In this document: piece after piece, positions 56,177 through 64,000 of the stretch | Layout: each line of letters begins with the position of its first letter | Position numbering within the stretch: position 1 is the stretch's first letter | Source of the DNA: Hyphodiscus hymeniophilus | Taxonomy: Eukaryota; Ascomycota; Leotiomycetes; Helotiales; Hyphodiscaceae | Length of the DNA: 64,000 bases | Direction: 5' to 3' | Assembly: GCA_016508695.1 (NCBI GenBank) | Contig: VNKQ01000005.1 | Span: forward strand, 1,798,001-1,862,000 | Made by a program: the position numbers and the translations under genes | The notes under the pieces: generated by a model | What the model was told of the DNA's origin: nothing | What the model saw: the letters and a program-made list of their open reading frames with translations, nothing else | Database searches by the model: none

Positions 56177-59100
56177 ATGAACGCGCTTCGAGATGGTCGA
56201 TCCGACTCTAACTTTTTAGAGCCGCGACCCCGGTCTGACAATTCCAACCTGCAGATGCAGGAGGAACTACACCTAAATTCCTCAAAATCCCCTCTCCCTG
56301 CCCAAGATCAGGAGTATCGCAAACCACGACAGGCGCGTAAGCCGTCGCCCGGCCTAGCTGCTCGTCTGAAAGCCTTGGGATTTGGCAAAGACTCCAACAA
56401 ATCACCAAGCTCCTCACCGTCTTCTGAACGAATAGGCCGCATCCCTGAGGACCAGATCCGCCAAATTGACCACGTTCACCGAGCCAATTCTACCAATTCA
56501 TCTGCAGTACAAAGGCGAGGACGAGCCTGGAGCGGCAGTGCCAGTGGGCATCTGACGCCGCAGGTTACGGGTGGAAGTGCCGGCGTCGACCTCGCACCTG
56601 GCGAGTCGCGTACTTTTGAAGGAGGAACACGTCGACGTTCCTCAGCTGCGAGTTCTGGCGACAGGGCCATGACCACAAATGGAGAGCAGCTGGAGATGGA
56701 CTCGCAGAAGTACAGGCTACCAGATCACACGAACGGAAATGGCACCAAAGCAATGTCGGACACGAAGCAGGCACACATCGAGAGAGATATCCCACTAGAA
56801 GAGCCCGAGTCGCCCCCCGCTCTACCAGCGAAGGATACACCACCTGCAGGTACTACTCCTGCCGAATTTTCGAATGATGCCTCCTCATACTTCAATCCCT
56901 TCGGTCTGCAGCGTGCCGGCTCGATCTACACACTGTCTCGAGTCTCTTTCGCCAATCAACTTGCGCAACTGACTTCTCTACAATTACCAGATGCTGAGTC
57001 ACTCTCAACGAAAATCTCTGCCATACCGACATCGAAAGCTGCCTCGAACGCGTTAATGGGGGCTGCAGAGCAGATTCGGAGTTGGATATCCAAAGCGTCA
57101 GAAGTCATTTCTGGTCTCGATGGAGAAGATGATGTGGAGTGGGCCGCGGCTGGTGGCAGAGAAGGGTTGGAAGAGGTGGACAATGCCATTACAAGATTCG
57201 AAGAGTTGATCAACGTCTACGTCTCTGCCATTGAATCTCTACAAAGTCGTGCAGATATTTCGACAGTTCCGCCTGATGAGCTCAAGAAAGTTGTTCTACA
57301 AGTGGAGACAATCATCTCGGAATGGGAGAAGATTCGCAAGACTTTGAAAGACGTCAAGAAATCGGTGGAGATTGCTATGGAATGGGAGGAGCTATGGGAT
57401 ACGGTTCTAGGAGACATCGGCAATGAGATGGACGTCTTGGCTCGGTTAGTATTCGAAATGGAGGAGAAGAGACATAAGTCTTTAATGGCAGAAACCGGTG
57501 GGGATGGAGGACTGGACATAAACGAACTTGAAACAATTGTGGAGGAAACGCCGCCTTCGAAGACGAGACTTCAAGCCAGCAACCGATTCAGCATGGTTGC
57601 GTTCCCACTGAGTCCGAACTCCCCACAGACGCCAGCGATGGCACAGGACGACTCGAGTCTTTTGGCACTGTTTGCGAGAATGCAGCCCTTAAGAGCGTCG
57701 TTGGATTTCCTTCCTATGCGATTATCAACTTTTCATATGAGAGCAGAGGATATATTTCCGACAGCATGCGAGGAGCTTGAAACGAGACGAGCCGGACTTG
57801 AGAGCAGCTGGAAGACTCTCGAGAAGGACGCGGAGTCTCTGCGTAGAGAACTAGGTGAGGATCGCTGGGTGTTGGTGTTTAGAGGTGCTGGTCGACAAGC
57901 TCAGAAGATGTATGAGTCCGTTGATCGAAGTCTCACGAAACTCAAAGAAGCTGTGGACGGAGGTGTGCATCTAAACAATCCTGCGACTATGGGCAAGAAA
58001 ATTGAGAGTTACGAGGCGAAGAAGCTGCATTATGGTCCGGCCATCGATCGAGTGTTGTCTATCATCGAGAAGGGAGTCAAAGACCGTTTGACCGTAAATG
58101 GGGAAATTCTTAGACTGCATTCGGATATGCAACATAAGTGGGAGGCGTTGAAGGATCAAATGTATGATCTGGATAGGAGTCTTGAGGAACTTCAGGCGGA
58201 CAAGAGAAACCAACAACTGAGAGATTCTATCTCATCGTTTGTTTCGGATGGTCGGTCTACGATCGAAAGTCTCAATGATACACCGGGAAGTTCTCCAGCA
58301 TCATCCGTGGTAATGACTGGGATCAGCAGAGAGTTGGATCCTGCTACTCCGAAGAATGGCAAGCTACGATCTAGCAGTAAGAGTAAGAGCAGCCTCCCAC
58401 AACCAGGTCGGGCTCGTAATTCTAGTCTGCCTTCTGTTGGGTCTGGTAACGGGCCTCGAAAGAACATCACAACCCGAATGTCTATGATTGCTGCGCCAAC
58501 TGAGCGAGCATCTCCAATCCCAAGACAGGACTCAGCAACACCAACTGGGAATCGCCTGCCTCGACCCTCGATAAACACGGTCACAGATGGACGGCCTAAG
58601 TGGAACTCCAGCGTAAACACGAAAGATACTTTAATCGGGCACAACTTCAAGCCGCTTAGTCTCACCACTCCAAGTCCACATGCTCGTACCGGGCCTCCTC
58701 TAACTCACTCCAACCGGTCTAATGCCTCAGAATCCAAGATACCCCTCAGATCGCCACTGAGCCGCGACGACACTTCCTCTCCACTTCCAGATAGCAAAAA
58801 TACCCCGACTCGAACCTCAAACTCTCGCCTAGCATTCAAAGATCGTCTCTCCAGTCCAGGGCCATACTCGCAACAAGCCCTCGCTCAGTCATCTGTTGCA
58901 AGCCGCCCCCGCCAACTTACCACGCAATCATCCATGTCTGCTCTCAAATCATCTGCAAACCGTCGTGCCTCGTTCCAACCTACGAGTAGCGACCCCACCT
59001 CACTAAGCAGTCCTCCCACCAAACCCTCGCGACCCGCAAGCTCGCTAGCTGCAAATCGCCGCATAAGCCTTTTACCCCAGCCTCGAGGACGTCAAGACTC

Positions 59101-59218
59101 TGGTGTGACAGGTCGAGAGAGTCCGCAGGCTATAGCTGGCGCGGCTACTGCGATGAGAGGAAGCAGTCGGACGAGCGTCGATAGTAGGGGCAAGGAGAAG
59201 AAAGCCTGGCGCGGATAG
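56177..59218 (+). CDS. KAR9: Karyogamy/spindle-positioning protein Kar9
   Basis: Kar9 links EB1 (Bim1) at microtubule plus ends to myosin transport and so orients the spindle and nucleus. Single exon, 1013 aa from first in-frame ATG 56177 (MNALRDGRS). A disordered Ser-rich N-terminus is followed by a helical Kar9 domain from about residue 265 to 695, with spectrin-like helices (QIRSWISKASEVISGLDGED, ELKKVVLQVETIISEWEKIR, WKTLEKDAESLRRELGEDRW). The C-terminal 300 residues are basic and Ser/Pro-rich, with two SxIP EB1-binding motifs: SPIP at 779 and SKIP at 853. Both lie next to basic residues, as expected. The gene is convergent with the wall-sensor-like gene. Confidence 0.9.
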   Translation: MNALRDGRSDSNFLEPRPRSDNSNLQMQEELHLNSSKSPLPAQDQEYRKPRQARKPSPGLAARLKALGFGKDSNKSPSSSPSSERIGRIPEDQIRQIDHVHRANSTNSSAVQRRGRAWSGSASGHLTPQVTGGSAGVDLAPGESRTFEGGTRRRSSAASSGDRAMTTNGEQLEMDSQKYRLPDHTNGNGTKAMSDTKQAHIERDIPLEEPESPPALPAKDTPPAGTTPAEFSNDASSYFNPFGLQRAGSIYTLSRVSFANQLAQLTSLQLPDAESLSTKISAIPTSKAASNALMGAAEQIRSWISKASEVISGLDGEDDVEWAAAGGREGLEEVDNAITRFEELINVYVSAIESLQSRADISTVPPDELKKVVLQVETIISEWEKIRKTLKDVKKSVEIAMEWEELWDTVLGDIGNEMDVLARLVFEMEEKRHKSLMAETGGDGGLDINELETIVEETPPSKTRLQASNRFSMVAFPLSPNSPQTPAMAQDDSSLLALFARMQPLRASLDFLPMRLSTFHMRAEDIFPTACEELETRRAGLESSWKTLEKDAESLRRELGEDRWVLVFRGAGRQAQKMYESVDRSLTKLKEAVDGGVHLNNPATMGKKIESYEAKKLHYGPAIDRVLSIIEKGVKDRLTVNGEILRLHSDMQHKWEALKDQMYDLDRSLEELQADKRNQQLRDSISSFVSDGRSTIESLNDTPGSSPASSVVMTGISRELDPATPKNGKLRSSSKSKSSLPQPGRARNSSLPSVGSGNGPRKNITTRMSMIAAPTERASPIPRQDSATPTGNRLPRPSINTVTDGRPKWNSSVNTKDTLIGHNFKPLSLTTPSPHARTGPPLTHSNRSNASESKIPLRSPLSRDDTSSPLPDSKNTPTRTSNSRLAFKDRLSSPGPYSQQALAQSSVASRPRQLTTQSSMSALKSSANRRASFQPTSSDPTSLSSPPTKPSRPASSLAANRRISLLPQPRGRQDSGVTGRESPQAIAGAATAMRGSSRTSVDSRGKEKKAWRG

Positions 59219-60096
59219 CATGGGCAATAAGACACCACGTCGAAGGCGATTTTGGCGCTGACACTGATTATTTGCTTGCCCACGGATGGAATGGATGGCT
59301 TGGCGTTCTACAACAGGTGTATTGAGTTATTGGAGTGTCTTCCTTTCGTCTTGCCTTTTTCCTCGCCTATACAAGCGGGGGTTTCTATGGATTTAGCGAC
59401 AATCGTTTTCGAAGATCTTTTTTTAGAACATGGGGATGGAAAGTCAGATGTTCACAGTGAGGAGGATGGAAGTGTATATAGCGTGCGGGCACGATGGGCG
59501 AGAGGCAGAGGAGGAAATCGTGGATGGTGATGATAAGATACCATTTCTGTGTACGATTAGAGTGACACAGGAGTAGCGACAATAAATTCAGAATGATACC
59601 CTTTTGTCAAACCGGTCTCTGGAAGTAAAAATCGAAGACGCATGTGTCTGTGCCGACTGGCGGTGCTTAAGCGTCTCGAGAACTTGAAAGATTCGTAATT
59701 CTTGAGCGATTATGTTCTCGTGATGTGGGATTGGGCGCAAAGAGTGTGGTGTGTTCATCCTAGGCTCAAACCACATCCGATGTCCTCGAAAGCCTCATTG
59801 CGATCGTGTAAGGTAGGCAGTCTCTTTGACTCGACGCTGCTTTCGCGTCGACAGGGTAACAAGAACCAACATACAAAGGCTAGTGAATTGGACAAGACGA
59901 AGTCCGAATTCGATATTGGATCCTCCAATCCCAAAACCAAGCTGTTTCATCCTTGCGTTCCACAGTCACCCATTCAAATTCACCTTGGATGCCAGAGTAA
60001 GATTTCAAGTATCTGCATTTCTTCGATATGGTATGTACCAGGTATCGTACAAAAGCGAGCCGCTAAAAAGCAAAACCCACGCCCTACAACTATATA
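59219..60096. other. Convergent intergenic region, KAR9 / sensor-like gene
   Basis: 878 bp between two stop codons. Open frames here overlap the neighbouring gene in other frames and look like chance. No gene called. Confidence 0.4.
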
Positions 60097-61702
60097 CTAC
60101 CGCCGCCGATCTCCTTGCTCGGCCGCAGCAATCGCCGCGTCGATACGTCGCTCCTCCTCTTCCAGCCGCGCTATCTCCTCGGGGCTCATGCCCTCCTCGC
60201 CGAACACCTGCTGTAGCGAAACGGGAGAACTCTGGTAGATCGTCGGCGTGCGTCGTGCGTCTCCGTAGACCGGCTCGTCGTGGTAGTCCTCGAAGTCTTC
60301 CGCGTCGCCGCGCGCTGTGGACACGGTGCGGGGAGTCATGGGTGCGGATGCGTCGGAGATTCCGCGCGCGAGAGTCCCTAGCCCAAGCCCAGAGGCGTCT
60401 GAGACGCCGCGTATTAACGACGGCGAAGGGATGGAGTGAGAGAGGAGGGATTGGTGGAGGGGCTGGTTCCCCGTCTGTAAGGTTTGTGAGGTTTGTGGGG
60501 AATTCGTTCTGGGTCTTGGAGCGCCGGCCGCGACGCCGGAATATGGCGCGGAGGCGTTGAGAGCGTCGTATGAGTGCCGCGACGTTTGGGGAAATGAGTT
60601 GTGTGATGTGAGTGCTGGGACTTTCTCAGCGAGTACATCGCGGGATCCCGTCGAGTTGTAGGGTTCATTCAGCAAGACCTGTTCCGGTTGGCTGCTGCTT
60701 AGAGCACCGAAATTGCTGTTATGGGTCTTCCTTCGGCGTCGAAGACAGACGAGTCCTAGAAGAGCGATGATAAGGGCGCCGCCTACTACCCCTACTATTA
60801 TTCCTACCAGTGCGCCGGTTGAGAGGCCGCCTTTGGGCTTGGAGGATTTCGAGGAGCCACCTGCTTCAGCAGTCGAGGTTGGTGGGATTGTTGCGGTTGC
60901 TACGTATGTTGTCCCTGTTGGGGTGGACACAATGACGGTTGAAGCCCACGATGTTGAGGGAGGAGATGTGGTGATGCTACCCGCATTGTTGGTGACCGCG
61001 GTGCTGGTCACAGCCAGCAAAGAATTCGTCGATATAATTGACATGGGACTTGCAAAGACACGTCCAGTGGTAGGAGGGTTTTCTGTTTGGGTGTGCGCGG
61101 GGTCTATCAAGTCGAATACTGGACTAAATGCATCGCAGACCGGAGGGCTTGTGGTTTGCGAGAAGCACAAGAAGAAGTTCGACAAGGAGCTCGATTGGGC
61201 ATCGAAGTTGCCGGCTGGCGATAAATCAAATGAAGATGCTATCGTCTTGTCTGCATCCAGAGGAATTTGATCTTTCGAGGTACATTGTGACGAGGGATGG
61301 GGCGTCCCGTTCACGCAAAGATCTAGACAACATCAGACTTGTTTATTCGGATTTTTGGATACCTCGGAATGTAAGTCATGAATGTCCCCCACCCTTTGAC
61401 TTACTCGAGAATAGGGTAGCGACTTGAACAGCATTCGTTGAGTTGATGTCACCCACAGGCGCGCTCGTTTGGCACAGGAAGATCGACAGGTTCAGTATAG
61501 TCTGGGGCGTATCGATTGTGTAGAGTATCGTCGACAGGTTATTCAGAGATATCGAAGGAGTTGCCGGGAAGAACGTCGCATTGAAGTCGGCGCTGGCAGG
61601 CGTCTGCCTATTGTGCATCACCACGCTTGGGGGCCTTCTTCCATCAACACCGACCCCAAATATCAGACTCGCCAAGACGATGCTGCAAGCCCAAAGAATC
61701 AT
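60097..61702 (-). CDS. Single-pass membrane protein, wall-sensor-like
   Basis: Type I membrane protein, 507 aa, complement(join(60097..61322,61405..61702)). A signal peptide (MILWACSIVLASLIFGVGV) is followed by an ectodomain with several N-glycosylation sequons (NAT, NLS, NGT), a few cysteines and a Ser/Thr-rich stalk (residues about 190-260) expected to be O-mannosylated. One transmembrane segment lies at about 269-293 (GALVGIIVGVVGGALIIALL), then RRRR and a 210-residue disordered cytosolic tail ending in an acidic/Arg-rich helix (EEIARLEEEERRIDAAIAAA). The layout resembles Mid2/Wsc-type sensors, but there is no WSC domain and no sequence match I can name. Intron 61323-61404 (82 nt) joins ATLFS to NLCVNGT in frame. 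Confidence 0.7.
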
Positions 61703-63282
61703 GGTGACACCACAAAGGAAAGAAATCACTCAACACACTCCCACAGAACCATCAAGTACAAATTTCAAAAGAAGCATCCCAGAAGATCCGTCAGGTCCTA
61801 GCTGCGGTGGGGATGTATGCAAGATTAATACTGACGTTGTAGGATTCGGGCTGCTTGCTGTGCGGTGAGAATTGGCAATGCGCGGGGCTGCGCCTCTCTC
61901 CCACCGATCCCAGTTGGTGCAGCATCCTTTCTCTTGAGGGAGTGACAGAGTGTGCATTTCGAGGTGCATCAGCACCAGAGCTCCCTCCCGAGCGCGCAGC
62001 ATGATTGGATGGCAGAGCGCACCCGAGAGGACCCTGCTCTGGAAGGATTCCGTAGAGTGAAAAGAGCAAAGTGCAAGCAGGAATGGTAGCCAAAGCGATA
62101 GGCTGGATGTGGTAGATGTGGGGTGAGTGCGGTAAGCGACGGGCTCTAGCGAGCCAGGGGGCTGAGATCTTAAGCGAGCTACTAGTGCCCATGACCTCCT
62201 TTGATTCGACTAGGAGAGCGAGAGCGAGAGGAAATCAAGGCCTGAAGGAAGGACTAGCTAGATTGGGATGATCGTGTGCTTGTTTGCGGGTGTTGGTGCG
62301 GCGTCTGTATGGAATACATTCTGCGCTGTCCCGTCGATGCTGCCCGAAGTAGGAAGGTGGCGGGCGATGCGCTATAAATAAATATAAATAAAGTTAGAGA
62401 CGGGATGAGGCTGACCGCGAAATCCTGCCCTCACTCTCCTCACTCATGTTCCATGTCGCTTTCCGCTTTCCGTCTGTACGGACTACGGAGTAAGTCTTCT
62501 CGTGTGGGGATGAGATATTATTATATGATCTCCACGCCTTCTGCTGGAAATGGAAAATCGGGTCCGACGATCAGAGGGCTTGGCGATGCCACAATTCAGC
62601 CCTTTGATTGATAGTAGGCCAACATCTGCGGGAAGAGTATTATGAGTATATCTGACACTCAGTTGAGGAGTGTCCGAGGTAATTAGAGAATTATGTCAAG
62701 CCGCAAATTGCCAGTCGGGAATCCGTAAGCATGCACCTAACACATCACGTGCCTAGCATAGAGTCTGACAGGATTTATTTAGGTGAATGTTGGCCCTTCA
62801 TAATAAGCTTTCTTTAAAACCCTTGTAAATGTCGACGATCTAATGATTCCTCATGTTCACGATGTGAACGCCACTAAACGTTATCTGGTCATTTTGATCT
62901 AAAAGCTTGTAAGCTCGAAGAGACCTCAATTACCTCTGCATGGTGCGGGATTAAAGCCCAACAGTTCATTCGCAGCTTCCCCGATCTCAGAGCTATACTC
63001 CATAGAACTCATCGAGTCAATAACGTGTGAATCAACGTCAAAGGAACAATTTTGGTCTAATAAGCCACCACCAAATCAATAAGGATGGCGGTCGGACGAA
63101 ATTAGCTAGTACGCAAATCAAGATTGTGGTAAAATCCCTATTTTCGTCGAACCTGGGCCTCCATGCCGTCCGAGGATTCAGAGCTTCAGGTAAGAATTAT
63201 GCCATTTCGTTAATGCTTATGCGTAAAGTACCGCCCGTAAACTCCATCAGATAAGTACATTGATTCATGACGATCACAACAA
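61703..63282. other. Intergenic, sensor-like promoter / condensin 3' end
   Basis: 1580 bp. Minus-strand frames at 61730-62192 overlap the presumed promoter and 5' leader. An AAATAAATATAAATAAAG stretch lies at about 62377 and ATCACGTGCC at about 62748. No gene recognised. Confidence 0.4.
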
Positions 63283-64000
63283 TTAGTCACCACCAACTGT
63301 GATCTCAGCCGTATAGTCCTTCCGGATATCGAGCTCCATGAGACCCTCTTGCTTCTCAATCACCAAACCCTTCTCATTTGCCAAATGCAACAAACAGATG
63401 AAACAGTAACTCGTAGAGATGTCGGTCATAGCTTGTTTTGGATAGACACTCTGCAGGTTTTGCATAACTGACGTAAACTTCAGACTACCATCAGCTCCCT
63501 TCTTCGGTTCTGCTTGAGGCGTTGGCAGTCGTCCAGGCGGTGGGGTAGGAAGGTCCTGTAATGATAAGCAAACAGCATGAGTATAGAGTGGTAGGCACTT
63601 ACTTCAGCACCATCCATATCCATTCCCTTCCATAATTCTTCCTTCAACCTCCTGACGTCAACCTTCTTGGCGACTCGAGCATATTGTACGTATTCTGGCC
63701 GAAGTCTTCGGCTTTGAGTGACAAGCTGAGTTCCAAAGGCTCCTTCACCTTCCACACTCTGTGTTAAACCACCATTCAGAACAATGCCCATCCCTGCCAT
63801 ACCACCTTGGCCTCTGTCTTCGGCACCAGGTGAGAAGTGATCTCGGGCATCAGCGAACTCCATATCGTCATCATCATCCATCCCACCGGCCATAGGCAAT
63901 CCATCGTCCTGGAAGAAGTTCGCATCGTAATCGCCTTGAGGTGCTTCATCATCCCCAAGTGCTTCGGGGCCTTCTTTACGAGCCCAGAATGCCTCGTCCA
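63283..64000 (-). CDS. BRN1: Condensin subunit Brn1/Cnd2 (CAP-H), 3' part
   Basis: Kleisin subunit that bridges Smc2/Smc4 and the HEAT subunits of condensin. Only the C-terminal about 223 codons are in the window; the 5' part lies beyond base 64000. Exons are complement(join(63283..63555,63603..64000)). Diagnostic CAP-H blocks are VQYARVAKKVDVRRLKEELW, SVMQNLQSVYPKQAMTDIST and YCFICLLHLANEKGLV, the C-terminal winged-helix that contacts the Smc head. An acidic stretch (MDDDDDMEFADARDHF) precedes them. Intron 63556-63602 is 47 nt with GTAAGT and TTACAG ends. The final residues are DYTAEITVGGD. The open edge is in phase, so the exon simply continues outside. Confidence 0.93.

Noticed and set aside
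59702..60560. Overlapping plus-strand frames of 178 and 244 codons opposite the sensor-like gene
   Set aside because: Very Arg-rich antisense readings of a GC-rich Ser/Pro-coding exon; the minus strand has a coherent membrane protein.
1..64000. tRNA, rRNA, CRISPR arrays, telomeric repeats
   Set aside because: By eye I found no B-box-like tRNA arms with matching acceptor stems, no rDNA, no regularly spaced direct repeats and no TTAGGG arrays. A tRNAscan-SE run would be decisive.

Overview
This 64 kb window is nuclear DNA of a filamentous ascomycete (Pezizomycotina; I suspect Leotiomycetes, but nothing here proves the class). The basis is gene density (about one gene per 2.6 kb on both strands), introns of 44-99 nt with GT...CTRAY...AG signals, and clear fungal families: alternative oxidase, Kar9, Pam17, Slx9, a Caf120/Skg3 PH protein, Zn2Cys6 factor and GT71 mannosyltransferase. 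I found no rRNA, tRNA, CRISPR array or intact transposon. Coordinates of spliced genes come from reading donor, branch and acceptor sites by eye and checking that every exon sum keeps the frame.

Layout. 1-9 kb: chromodomain protein, divergent PAM17 (mitochondrial import motor), UBA4 (tRNA thiolation/urmylation), SLX9 (40S biogenesis), a 3-dehydroshikimate dehydratase-like enzyme and a DEN1/NEP2 deneddylase in seven exons. 9.4-14.8 kb: one very large gene (about 1677 aa) whose architecture (N-terminal helical repeats, PH-like domain, CUE-like helix bundle, long disordered region, C-terminal coiled coil) resembles meiotic chromosome-axis core proteins of the Red1/SYCP2 type. 15-20 kb: gene-poor, holding only a Zn2Cys6 transcription factor. 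20-27 kb: PEX1 and MCM7, divergent. 27-34.4 kb: short-chain reductase, GT71 mannosyltransferase, an orphan with three SAP-like repeats, an amino-acid permease. 35.5-43.6 kb, all minus strand: 2OG-Fe(II) oxygenase, alpha/beta hydrolase, CAF120/SKG3-like PH protein. 45.4-59.2 kb, all plus strand: PTC7-type phosphatase, UTP23, a DUF726 hydrolase with an apparent frameshift, alternative oxidase, KAR9. 60-64 kb: a single-pass wall-sensor-like protein and the 3' end of the condensin subunit BRN1/CAPH, cut by the window edge.

The genes do not form a pathway cluster. Most are single-copy housekeeping genes: mitochondria (PAM17, PTC7-like, AOX), ribosome synthesis (SLX9, UTP23), ubiquitin-like systems (UBA4, DEN1), chromosomes and division (MCM7, condensin, KAR9, the axis-like protein). 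The most interesting points are the axis-like protein, an SLX9 whose first coding exon is only the start codon, micro-exons of 15 and 20 nt in DEN1, a PEX1 intron with no usable AG acceptor, several stop-free introns whose length is a multiple of three, a frameshift at an A5 run in the DUF726 gene, and the triple SAP-like orphan.
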